Shown here: positions 1 to 6,844 of the stretch, in pieces
How positions within the stretch are numbered: the first letter of the stretch is position 1
Layout of the letters: each line of letters begins with the position of its first letter
Source: Clostridia bacterium
GTDB taxonomy: Bacteria > Bacillota > Clostridia > Christensenellales > Aristaeellaceae
DNA length: 64,000 bases
Assembly (NCBI GenBank): GCA_030530315.1
Contig: JAUMVG010000002.1
Span: forward strand, 35,591 to 99,590
Direction of reading: 5' to 3'
The notes under the pieces: generated by a model
What the model saw: only the letters and a program-made list of their open reading frames with translations
Database searches by the model: none
What the model was told of the DNA's origin: nothing
Made by a program: the position numbers and the translations under genes

Positions 1-803
1 CGGCTGAGATAGGGAAAGGCCACCACGTCAACGGGGGCTCCGTCATCGTTGTAGAGGATCGCTGGCGCGAGGTTCTCCGGAATGGCCCTGAGGCTCCTTG
101 CGACGCTCTCGCAGGCGGCGCGCAGGTCGATCTCGTCGCTGTGGGCGTCCTCGGAGCCCGCGGCGCGGAAGGCCAGCTCCCGGGCGGTCTGGGTGGACAT
201 GCCGCTGACGGACTGGGCGATCAGCTTGTGCAGCGGGCCGCTCCGCCCCGCGAGCGCGGCATAGAGGGCGTCCGCCTCCATATGATCGAAGGGGATCTTG
301 CCGTGGGCCGGGGGCAGCTCGTAGCGCAGGCCGGGCAGCACCTCCCGCACGGAGGAGATCTGCTCGTTGACCCTGCGCGCGCTGTCGATGATCCGCCCGT
401 CGCTGCCCACGAAGATCAGGTTGGAGTGCTTGCCCATGAACTCGCAGATCAGCCGCTTCGAAGCGCGGTCTCCCAGCTCGTCGTAGTGTTCGATCTCGAT
501 TTCGAGGATGCGGTCACTTTCGATCTGCCGGATGGCGCACACCCTGCCGCCGGTGATGTGCTTGCGCATCAGCATGCACAGGGCCGAGGGCTCCAGGGGA
601 TTGTTCTTGCGGGTGGTGGTCAGGTGGGCCCGGGCGCAGTTGGCCGTGGCGGAGAGCAGCAGCTGGCGGTTGACGCCGCCGCTGCGGATGGTGAGGATGA
701 TCTCGTCCCGCTCCGGCTGGATGATCTTGGAGATGCGCCCGTCCGCCAGCGTCCGGTTCAGTTCGCCGGCCATCAGGCCGAGGGTCAGTCCGTCGATGGG
801 CAT
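1..803 (-). CDS. rqcH: Ribosome quality control protein RqcH / NFACT (Rqc2-FbpA family), C-terminus cut off
   Basis: Translated from the ATG at 803 leftwards, the protein begins MPIDGLTLGLMAGELNRTL and carries the NFACT-N landmarks: ISKIIQPERDEIILTIR (residues ~24-40), LLLSATANCARAHLT, the LCMLMRKHITGG block and the HSNLIF/IIDSARRV block. RqcH binds stalled 50S-peptidyl-tRNA complexes and adds Ala tails to incomplete chains; older annotations call the family fibronectin-binding protein. About 267 residues are visible, roughly the NFACT-N half, and the gene leaves the window at base 1. An AGGTACC-type Shine-Dalgarno (GGAGGT) precedes the ATG. It diverges from the gerM-like gene, sharing an overlapped promoter region. 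Identification rests on motif recall and is firm. Confidence 0.88.
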   Translation of the reverse strand, partial: MPIDGLTLGLMAGELNRTLADGRISKIIQPERDEIILTIRSGGVNRQLLLSATANCARAHLTTTRKNNPLEPSALCMLMRKHITGGRVCAIRQIESDRILEIEIEHYDELGDRASKRLICEFMGKHSNLIFVGSDGRIIDSARRVNEQISSVREVLPGLRYELPPAHGKIPFDHMEADALYAALAGRSGPLHKLIAQSVSGMSTQTARELAFRAAGSEDAHSDEIDLRAACESVARSLRAIPENLAPAILYNDDGAPVDVVAFPYLS

Positions 804-835
804 TGCGGTACCTCCGTGGGTCTGTTTCTGTGTAG

Positions 836-864
836 ATTATAAACCATCCCGGCAGATTGCGCAA
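836..864 (-). promoter_or_regulatory. Promoter of rqcH
   Basis: On the minus strand a -35 box TTGCGC (859-864) and -10 box TATAAT (836-841) are 17 nt apart, upstream of rqcH. The -35 lies in the palindrome TTGCGCAA, which also supplies the -35 of the divergent promoter. Confidence 0.7.
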
Positions 865-885
865 CCGTCTGATTTATGATAAAAT
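857..885 (+). promoter_or_regulatory. Promoter of the gerM operon
   Basis: TTGCGC (857-862), 17-nt spacer, TAAAAT (880-885). The two divergent promoters share the palindromic -35 sequence 857-864, so one polymerase may exclude the other. Confidence 0.6.
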
Positions 886-999
886 GATGGGGAAGGCGGC
901 TCTGCCGCCGATGCGGACGCGGGGCGTGAGGCCCCGGCATACCTCCTGCCGCGCGGGAATACATTGAAACCGAAATGGATGACGCAAGGAGGGTTCCGC

Positions 1000-2130
1000 A
1001 TGAACATATCGGGAAATCAGCGCAGGGTGTACCTGGCGGCGCTGGCCGTGCTGCTGCTGGCCGTGGCCCTGGTCTGCGCGTGGACGCTTTGGCGGGGCGC
1101 GACGGGGGCTGCCGCCCCGGAGGGAGGAACGCTTGCCCCGGAGGAAGCGCCGGGGTCTGAACTCCCCGGACAGCCGGATACCGCCGCGACCCCCGGGCCC
1201 GCACCGTCTGCGGCGTCCGGCGCGACGCCCTCCGCGTCCGCCGGGAACCGGGTGTCCACCATCGTCTACTACCAGGACAACTACGGCTATCTCGTGCCGG
1301 TGATGTGCTCGGTGCCCATGGAGGACGGCATCGCGAAGGCGACGCTGAACCTGATGGTGCAGAGCGTGAGCAACGACATGCAGGCGGCCCGGCTCGGGCT
1401 CAGGACCGTGCTGCCCGAGGGAACGAAGATCGACCTGGACATCTCCGGCGGACTCGCCCGCATCGACCTGAGCCGCGAGGTGCTGGACATGCCCGACGCC
1501 GCTGCGGAGGCTAACATGATCAGCGCCATCGTGCAGACGCTGACGGAGTTCGAGAGCGTCGACCGGGTGACCTTTCTGATCGACGGGCAGGTTCGGGAGA
1601 CGCTGACCAACGGCACGCCGGTGGGCGGTGAATTCACCCGGGGCGACATCAACCTGGAGGCGATGGAGTCGACGATGAGTGCCTGCGAGCCTGTGACGCT
1701 GTACTTTCCCGCAGATTCCGGCGCGGTGATCGTGCCGGTGACCCGGATGGTGCGCTCCGAGCCGGACGTGAACACCGCGGTGCTGGAGCTGGCCAAGGGA
1801 CCCTCCGGCGGCGACGCGCTGGAGAGCGTGGTGCCGGCGGGCTGCGGACTGATCGACGTGAAGGTGGAGAACGGCGTCGCCAAGCTGAACTTCACCGGGG
1901 AATTCGTGAACCTGGTGCAGAACTCCGACGGCGGGCGCATGGCGCTGAAGGCGCTGGTGCTGACCTGCACCCAGTTCAAGGGCATCGACTCGGTGGAGAT
2001 CTACGTGGACGGCGAGCGCTATGACGCCAGCGAGGGCGAGCTCGGCGTGCCCAGCTTCATGAACGTGGCGGATTCCATCGTCTATGACTACATCCAGACC
2101 CAGTCGGCCATGCTGTTTGACTTCGACTGA
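1000..2130 (+). CDS. GerM-domain lipoprotein-like membrane protein (two GerM repeats)
   Basis: 376-residue protein starting MNISGNQRRVYLAAL; the ATG at 1000 is chosen over an upstream ATG because AAGGAGG (986-992) sits at correct spacing. A single N-terminal membrane segment (residues ~9-30) is followed by a Pro/Ala/Ser-rich linker and two beta-rich repeats, each with the GerM pattern (VSVPMEDGIAKATLNLMVQ... and VTRMVRSEPDVNTAVLELAKGPSGG...). GerM-domain proteins act at the cell envelope, in spore formers during germination and cortex synthesis; in non-spore-formers their role is unclear. The order gerM-like, RNase PH-RdgB, phosphoesterase is a common Clostridial arrangement. Nothing in the sequence defines a ligand. 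Confidence 0.8.
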   Translation: MNISGNQRRVYLAALAVLLLAVALVCAWTLWRGATGAAAPEGGTLAPEEAPGSELPGQPDTAATPGPAPSAASGATPSASAGNRVSTIVYYQDNYGYLVPVMCSVPMEDGIAKATLNLMVQSVSNDMQAARLGLRTVLPEGTKIDLDISGGLARIDLSREVLDMPDAAAEANMISAIVQTLTEFESVDRVTFLIDGQVRETLTNGTPVGGEFTRGDINLEAMESTMSACEPVTLYFPADSGAVIVPVTRMVRSEPDVNTAVLELAKGPSGGDALESVVPAGCGLIDVKVENGVAKLNFTGEFVNLVQNSDGGRMALKALVLTCTQFKGIDSVEIYVDGERYDASEGELGVPSFMNVADSIVYDYIQTQSAMLFDFD

Positions 2131-2189
2131 GTCGGCAAACGCTAAAATACTATACGCGCCGGCCGCAGGGCCGGAAGAGGAGGATACCA

Positions 2190-3521
2190 ATGGAAACGAT
2201 CAATCGCGCCCCGGATGAATTGCGCATGGTGCGCATACTGCCGGACTATACGGAGATGGCCACGGGCTCCGTGCTGATCTGCTGCGGCAGGACCCGCGTG
2301 ATCTGCACGGCCTCCGTCCAGGATGGCGTGCCCGCCTTCCTGAAGGGCAAGGGAAAGGGCTGGCTGACGGCGGAATACGCCATGCTGCCCGGCTCCACGC
2401 CCCAGCGCAAGGCCCGGGACGGCGTAAAGAAGGATGGACGCGGCGTAGAGATTCAGCGGCTGATTGGGCGTTCCCTGCGGGCGGCCTGCGACCTGACCCG
2501 CCTGGGCGAGCGAACGGTGTACATCGACTGCGACGTCATACAGGCCGACGGCGGCACCCGCACGGCCTCCATCACCGGGGCCTTTACGGCGCTGTGCATC
2601 GCCGTGGACCGGCTGCTGGAGGAGGGCAAGCTGGTGGATTCGCCCATCATCCGCCAGGTGGCCGCCGTGTCGGTGGGCGTGATCGACGACGTGTGTACCC
2701 TCGATCTGGAATACGCCCAGGACAGCCGTGCCCAGGTGGACATGAACATCGTCATGACCCGGGACGCGAAGGGCGAGCTGGGCTACGTGGAGGTCCAGGG
2801 CACCGGCGAGGGACGCAGCTATACCCGGAGCGAACTGGACCGGCTGCTGGCGCTGGGCGAAAAGGGCTGCCTCGCGCTGATGCAGGCCCAGCTGGACGCC
2901 CTGGGAGGCCGCGCCTCGGTGATCTGCAAAAAGCCGAAGCTGGCCCTGGCCAGCAACAACTTCGGCAAGCTCCGGGAGCTCAAGCAGCTGCTGGGAGACC
3001 GCTACGACGTGTACTCCATGCGGGAGCTCGGCGTGGAGATGGACGTGGAGGAGAACGGCGAGACCTTCGAGGAGAACGCGCTGATCAAGGCAAGGGCGCT
3101 GATGGAGCGCATGGGCTGCGCCACGCTGGCGGACGACTCCGGGCTGTGCGTGGACCAGCTGGGCGGACGGCCGGGCGTGCACTCGGCCCGCTACTGCGGC
3201 GTCCACGGGGACGACGAGGCCAACAACCAGCTGCTGCTCAGGGAGCTGGCGGACAAGCCGGAGCCCCACCATGCCCACTACGGCGCGGCGGTGGCGCTTT
3301 GCCGCCCGGGCAGGGAGCCGGTGACCGTCTACGGACGCTGCGAGGGGCAGATCATCGGGGAATACCGGGGCACGGGCGGCTTCGGCTACGACCCGCTGTT
3401 CCTCTCCGACGATTTGGGCGTGACCTTTGCCGAGGCGGACGCCGAGGCCAAGAACGGCGTGTCCCACCGGGCGCGGGCCATTCAGAAGCTGATCGAAGTG
3501 CTGGAGCGGGAAGATGGTTAG
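2190..3521 (+). CDS. rph-rdgB: Fusion of RNase PH and XTP/dITP diphosphatase (RdgB/HAM1)
   Basis: 443-residue fusion. Residues ~1-242 are RNase PH: GSVLICCGRTRVICTASVQ, the GWLTAEYAMLPGST block, GRSLRAACDL and DVIQADGGTRTASITGA, which supply the phosphate-binding and catalytic residues for 3' trimming of tRNA precursors. Residues ~247-443 are RdgB: LALASNNFGKLRELKQLL, DDSGLCVDQLGGRPGVHSAR, GFGYDPLF and SHRARA, which hydrolyse ITP, dITP and XTP to keep deaminated purines out of nucleic acid. Both halves look complete. The ATG at 2190 follows GAGGAGG. The stop overlaps the next gene by 8 nt, so the two are translationally coupled. The same fusion is known from other Clostridia. Confidence 0.93.
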   Translation: METINRAPDELRMVRILPDYTEMATGSVLICCGRTRVICTASVQDGVPAFLKGKGKGWLTAEYAMLPGSTPQRKARDGVKKDGRGVEIQRLIGRSLRAACDLTRLGERTVYIDCDVIQADGGTRTASITGAFTALCIAVDRLLEEGKLVDSPIIRQVAAVSVGVIDDVCTLDLEYAQDSRAQVDMNIVMTRDAKGELGYVEVQGTGEGRSYTRSELDRLLALGEKGCLALMQAQLDALGGRASVICKKPKLALASNNFGKLRELKQLLGDRYDVYSMRELGVEMDVEENGETFEENALIKARALMERMGCATLADDSGLCVDQLGGRPGVHSARYCGVHGDDEANNQLLLRELADKPEPHHAHYGAAVALCRPGREPVTVYGRCEGQIIGEYRGTGGFGYDPLFLSDDLGVTFAEADAEAKNGVSHRARAIQKLIEVLEREDG

Positions 3522-3993
3522 GCTCGGCGTCGTATCGGACAGCCACAACAGCCAGTTCTGGCTGGAGCGCTTCGCCGCGAAGTGCGCGAAGGAGCAGTAC
3601 GCCTGCGTGTTCCACCTCGGGGACCTGTACGGGGATGCCCGCTGGCTGGAGAAGCACATCGACAGGCCGCTGATCGCGGTGACCGGCAATTGCGACTACT
3701 TCACAAAGCGCGGCGCGTCCATGGCCCGGGCGTCCTTCGAGGGGCGCCAGCTCATTGCGGTGCACGGGCACATGCAGAACGTGAAGTACGGTTACGACCA
3801 GCTTTCCTACTATGCCGAGGACGCGGGCGCGGAGATCGCGCTGTTCGGCCACACCCACGAGCCCTTCGCGGGCTGGGTGGGCCGGGTGCTGCTGTTCAAC
3901 CCGGGCGCGTTGATGGACGGATGCTATGGGGAGTTGTTGTTGGACGGGGCGCGGATGGTGCCTTACCTGAAGCGCCTGGATGAAGAAGAATAG
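3514..3993 (+). CDS. YfcE/MJ0936-family metallophosphoesterase
   Basis: 159 residues with the calcineurin-like phosphoesterase motifs in order: DSH (residues 9-11), GDLYGD (~36-41), GNCDY (~58-62), HGH (~84-86) and GHTHEP (~112-117). This is the dinuclear-metal small phosphodiesterase family that acts on simple phosphodiesters in vitro. Its natural substrate is unknown. It overlaps the end of rph-rdgB by 8 nt and its own end overlaps a possible upstream start of the next gene, so the four genes from gerM onwards probably form one operon. Confidence 0.85.
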   Translation: MVRLGVVSDSHNSQFWLERFAAKCAKEQYACVFHLGDLYGDARWLEKHIDRPLIAVTGNCDYFTKRGASMARASFEGRQLIAVHGHMQNVKYGYDQLSYYAEDAGAEIALFGHTHEPFAGWVGRVLLFNPGALMDGCYGELLLDGARMVPYLKRLDEEE

Positions 3994-4036
3994 ACAGAAA
4001 AACAGACGAACGGACAGGAATACGGGAGGTCATACC

Positions 4037-4669
4037 ATGGAGAGAAGGACGTTTGCGATACGGGCGCTGCTGGGAATGCGGGACGAGGTGGAGCGGAAGC
4101 TGAAGGCGCTGGAGCCCTATATTCGCAAGGCGGCACAGAACCAGAAGATTGAGAACCTGTCCATTTGGGGCGTTGAGGACGTGTTCTTCGGTTACGGGGA
4201 ATACGACCATCCCGTGGAGCCGGACGTGGAGCGGGATCTGCAGAACGAGATCGACCGGACGCTGGACGGCTATTCCGAGCTGCTGTGCCCGCCGGGCTCC
4301 ATGCGCCTGATGTACCACGACATCGGCATCGTCCGGCAGGACAAGTCGCTGATCCGGCACCGGGTCTTCGCCACGCGGCTGAAGCCCGGCTGCGCCGAGG
4401 AGTACAAGCGGCGCCACGACGCGCTGATCGCCGCCCGGGGGGACGCGGTCTCCGAGGGCCCGGACAGCAACTTCACCATCTGGTACGGCGCCGGGTACAT
4501 CTTCGGCTACTGCGAGAAGGTAAAGTCCTTCGACCGGGAGATGACCCCGCAGGAGCGGGAGGACACCATCGCCTGGGAGACCCGGCAGCTGGAGATCATG
4601 GACTGGCTGACCGACGATGTGGACTGGATCACCGGCGAGAAGCACGAGCACATCCGCCGGATCATCTGA
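4037..4669 (+). CDS. Tandem L-rhamnose mutarotase-like (DUF718/RhaM) protein
   Basis: 210 residues from the ATG at 4037, which follows GGGAGGT (4024-4030); an upstream in-frame ATG at 3980 lacks such a site. Two similar alpha/beta barrel-like halves are visible: residues ~1-60 (ending NLSIWGVEDVFFGYGEYD) and ~100-165 (FATRLKPGCAEEYKRRHDALIA ... FTIWYGAGYIFGYCE). The second half matches the EYKRRHD / IWY pattern of RhaM, which interconverts anomers of L-rhamnose. Typical RhaM is ~104 residues and single-domain, so this is a duplicated form. There is no rhamnose gene nearby, so sugar specificity is not supported. Confidence 0.65.
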   Translation: MERRTFAIRALLGMRDEVERKLKALEPYIRKAAQNQKIENLSIWGVEDVFFGYGEYDHPVEPDVERDLQNEIDRTLDGYSELLCPPGSMRLMYHDIGIVRQDKSLIRHRVFATRLKPGCAEEYKRRHDALIAARGDAVSEGPDSNFTIWYGAGYIFGYCEKVKSFDREMTPQEREDTIAWETRQLEIMDWLTDDVDWITGEKHEHIRRII

Positions 4670-4757
4670 CGGGAAGCGAGGTTTGGTGCGCTCCTGCAGG
4701 ACCCGCTGAGCGGCAAGGCGCTTCGCTCTCAGAGCAGGCGCTATGCCGGAAACGAAT

Positions 4758-4785
4758 CCCGCCCCGGGCCTGCGCCCGGGGCGGG
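4758..4785. terminator. GC-rich hairpin between convergent genes
   Basis: Perfect 12-bp stem CCCGCCCCGGGC/GCCCGGGGCGGG with a short loop, between the end of the mutarotase-like gene and the end of the convergent repressor gene. There is no long T tract on either side, so termination is inferred from position. Confidence 0.5.
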
Positions 4786-4841
4786 ATATTCAATGTATCA
4801 TTCGGAATAAGTGAGGACGCCGCCGGCAAAAAGCGCGAGCG

Positions 4842-5234
4842 TCACTTCATATATTTGTCGATGGCGTTGCACAGATCGTCGATGGCCTTCTGGTCGCCCT
4901 CTGCGGCGGCGTCCATGATGCAGTGCTTCAGGTGATCCTGAAGGATCAGCTTGCCGGTGTTGTCGATGGCGGAGCGCACCGCGGCGATCTGCACCAGCAC
5001 CTCGGAGCAGTCCCGTCCCTCCTCCACCATGTTGCGCACGGACTGCAAATGCCCGATGGCGCGGGAGAGGCGGTTCAGCACCGCGCGGGTGTGCTCGTGG
5101 CTGTGGGTATGGCCGTGCTCGCAGCCGTGTTCGTGATCATGCTCATGGGGAATGCCGTGGGCATGCATGTATGCGTGATCGTGTGCCGCCTGCGCGCCCT
5201 CGGGGGCCGCGCCATGCGCGTGTTCGTTGGACAT
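4842..5234 (-). CDS. CsoR/RcnR-family metal-sensing repressor with His-rich N-terminus
   Basis: 130 residues. Residues ~1-46 contain about fifteen His (HDHAYMHAHGIPHEHDHEH and on), a feature absent from ordinary CsoR. Residues ~48-130 are the all-helical DUF156 fold: LNRLSRAIGHLQSVRNMVEEG, then DCSEVLVQIAAVRSAI and LQDHLKHC, giving the Cys-...-His-x3-Cys ligand set typical of Cu(I)-binding CsoR. The ATG (complement of 5232-5234) follows GAGGTGAG. The gene diverges from a His-rich protein and cooT, so nickel sensing is a good guess, although the C-H-C ligands are those of a copper sensor. Metal specificity cannot be settled from sequence. Confidence 0.85.
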   Translation of the reverse strand: MSNEHAHGAAPEGAQAAHDHAYMHAHGIPHEHDHEHGCEHGHTHSHEHTRAVLNRLSRAIGHLQSVRNMVEEGRDCSEVLVQIAAVRSAIDNTGKLILQDHLKHCIMDAAAEGDQKAIDDLCNAIDKYMK

Positions 5235-5255
5235 GTTGTCGCTCACCTCGCTCTG

Positions 5256-5284
5256 ATTGTACCGCATCGGGGGCGTTATTGCAA
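5256..5284 (-). promoter_or_regulatory. Promoter of the CsoR-like gene
   Basis: Minus-strand TTGCAA (5279-5284), 17-nt spacer, TACAAT (5256-5261). The spacer holds a run of five C/G (near 5269-5273), reminiscent of the G-tract operators of CsoR/RcnR proteins, which would allow autoregulation. The operator call is inference. Confidence 0.6.
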
Positions 5285-5425
5285 TCGCCGGGAACGGGGC
5301 ACAGGTTAAGAATCGTGGAAATTCATATTGGAATCCCCCGGGTGGGGTTGTGCTTTTCGCGGCGGACGGCGATAATATACAGGTAAGATTGGAACGCCGC
5401 GGATGACGCGAGCCCTGCGGCCGTT

Positions 5426-5454
5426 TTGACAAATGCGCCCGCGTGGTATATAAT
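5426..5454 (+). promoter_or_regulatory. Promoter of the His-rich protein / cooT operon
   Basis: Consensus TTGACA (5426-5431), 17-nt spacer, TATAAT (5449-5454), 39 nt upstream of the start codon at 5493. This is one of the strongest promoters in the window. Confidence 0.8.
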
Positions 5455-5492
5455 TGAACCAGACGGGCGAGACATGACAGGAGGATACAAAT

Positions 5493-5936
5493 ATGGATCA
5501 CGAATACAGCCACGAATATATGCATGAGCACGGTATTCCCCACGACCATCATGGGCACGACGCGGACTATCCCCATGCGGGAAATGGGGAGCACGCGCAC
5601 GAGCACACCCCCGAGCACACCCACGCGGACGGCACCACCCACAGCCATCCCCATGAGCACGCGGCCCAGCCCCAGGGCTGCCCCGGCGCGGCGGCCTGCG
5701 GCAGCGACTGCAGCGGCTGCGAGCACGATCCCCGGGCGGAGGTTGTGGCGCTGATGCAGTACATGGTGAACCACAACACGGCCCACGCCAACGAGCTGGT
5801 CCAGCTGGCCGGCCGGCTGAAGGACCTGGGAGACGTCACAGCCTTCGAGCAGGTGATGCAGGCCGTATCCGACTTTGAAAAGGGCAACATGCGTCTGTCC
5901 ACGGTGCTGGCGGCGCTGAACGCGACCAAGGCGTAA
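5493..5936 (+). CDS. His-rich metal-binding protein, probable nickel chaperone or store
   Basis: 147 residues; the first ~57 contain over twenty His mixed with Asp/Glu (HEHGIPHDHHGHDAD, EHAHEHTPEHTHADG), followed by a Cys cluster CPGAAACGSDCSGC (residues ~64-77) and a helical C-terminal domain (~80-147, LMQYMVNHNTAHANELVQLAGRL). The C-terminal part is unrecognised by me beyond being helical. His-rich tails of this type occur in Ni chaperones such as HypB, SlyD and CooJ. It is 15 nt upstream of cooT and divergent from a CsoR-type repressor whose N-terminus resembles its own (both contain MHxHGIPH). A role in nickel supply to CODH/ACS is inference from context. Confidence 0.7.
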   Translation: MDHEYSHEYMHEHGIPHDHHGHDADYPHAGNGEHAHEHTPEHTHADGTTHSHPHEHAAQPQGCPGAAACGSDCSGCEHDPRAEVVALMQYMVNHNTAHANELVQLAGRLKDLGDVTAFEQVMQAVSDFEKGNMRLSTVLAALNATKA

Positions 5937-5951
5937 AGGGAGGAAACCGAT

Positions 5952-6152
5952 ATGTGTCTGTCCACGGTTTACAGGGGCGAGAAGCGCCCGGAGAACGAGG
6001 TTTTGAAGAACGTCATGCTGATCGAGTGTAAGGACGGCGTGGTCACGCTGACGGATATCATGGGCCGCGAGGAGCGCATCGAGGGCGAGGTCGCCTCGGC
6101 TGATCTGACCGGCGGCACCGTGGTGGTCCGCCCGAAGGTCCTGGCGCACTGA
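5952..6152 (+). CDS. cooT: CooT-family nickel-binding protein
   Basis: 66 residues beginning MCLSTVY, the hallmark of CooT, in which Cys2 is the nickel ligand of the homodimer. The body (LKNVMLIECKDGVVTLTDIMGREERIEGEV) is the small beta fold of the family. CooT takes part in nickel delivery to the CODH C-cluster. The length is standard (61-66 aa). The gene follows the His-rich protein after 15 nt and shares its promoter; a strong terminator follows. The CODH gene itself is 25 kb away on the other strand. Confidence 0.87.
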   Translation: MCLSTVYRGEKRPENEVLKNVMLIECKDGVVTLTDIMGREERIEGEVASADLTGGTVVVRPKVLAH

Positions 6153-6195
6153 GCAGGGCAGGCTGCCCTGCGGCGGCGCGAAGCGCGCGCTGGAG

Positions 6196-6257
6196 AAAGC
6201 CCCGCGGGAACGGCGGCCTGTCCAAACGACAGGCGGCCCTCGAAGCGGGGCTTTTGC
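6196..6257 (+). terminator. Terminator after cooT
   Basis: Outer stem AAAGCCCCGC / GCGGGGCTTT with an inner stem GCCTGTC/GACAGGC, followed by TTTTG. It closes the His-rich/cooT operon. Confidence 0.75.
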
Positions 6258-6271
6258 CGTGTGGCGCAAAG

Positions 6272-6430
6272 GGGTACCTCTGAAAACGCTCATCGCTGCC
6301 AGACGGCTGATTTCAGCCATCTTCGTCTTGCAAAAACCTTGACTACCCGCCAGGCAGCCTGCGTCTTTTGCAAGCCAAATCTGACTAAAATTCATCGAGT
6401 CGGGCGGCGCGCTGGTTTTTGGAGGTATCC
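6272..6430. repeat. MITE-like dispersed repeat, copy 1
   Basis: 159-bp element with imperfect terminal inverted repeats (GGGTACCTCTGAAAAC at the left, GTTTTTGGAGGTATCC at the right) and an inner perfect 9-bp palindrome CTTGCAAAA/TTTTGCAAG. A second copy at 41719-41878 is about 85% identical by eye. No coding capacity. The right end abuts the start region of the next small gene, whose Shine-Dalgarno lies just outside the element. Confidence 0.75.
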
Positions 6431-6477
6431 AAATGGGAGCGGCCTGCCTGGCCGAAGCGAGAAATGGGGGGGAGAGT

Positions 6478-6705
6478 ATGGCGGAATACGAAGTGGTGCG
6501 TGAGATCCAGAACAGCTGCTCCGGCAACCAGATGCGGGACGTGTTTTTCGATGAGATCGAGACCGACGACCCGGTGGACTACGTTCGCGGCCTTCTGAAG
6601 GGAGATATCGACGAGATGGATGTGGAGGAGGGCGCGGACGGCGTCATCACCATTTTTACCAACAGCAAGGGGCTTCGGCAGAAGTTCCTCTTCACACTAA
6701 TTTAG
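6478..6705 (+). CDS. Small acidic protein of unknown function upstream of metF
   Basis: 75 residues starting MAEYEVVREIQ; the ATG at 6478 is preferred because GGGGGGAG precedes it, whereas the longer ORF from 6433 begins inside the repeat. Composition is acidic (FFDEIETDDP, DIDEMDVEEGADG) with one Cys. I do not recognise a family. It sits between cooT and metF, separated from metF by a promoter, so it may be transcribed on its own. Downstream order suggests but does not show a link to one-carbon metabolism. Confidence 0.6.
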   Translation: MAEYEVVREIQNSCSGNQMRDVFFDEIETDDPVDYVRGLLKGDIDEMDVEEGADGVITIFTNSKGLRQKFLFTLI

Positions 6706-6737
6706 CCCAATCGTGTCACAATTTTCGCCGGAATCGC

Positions 6738-6766
6738 TTGCCTATTGTTTCGGTTTGTGATATTAT
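6738..6766 (+). promoter_or_regulatory. Promoter of the metF-acs operon
   Basis: TTGCCT (6738-6743), 17-nt spacer, TATTAT (6761-6766), about 80 nt upstream of metF. Leader 6770-6844 contains no riboswitch that I recognise. Confidence 0.65.
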
Positions 6767-6844
6767 GATGTTTGTTGAATTGCGTTTGTTTGCAGCGCAA
6801 TCAAATGAACACTGAACGCAAACAGACAGTAGGAGGACGACTGA

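Noticed and set aside
4842-6527. 561-codon minus-strand ORF covering the nickel module
   Set aside because: Only its last 130 codons, from 5234, are real (CsoR-like); the rest is antisense of cooT and the His-rich gene.
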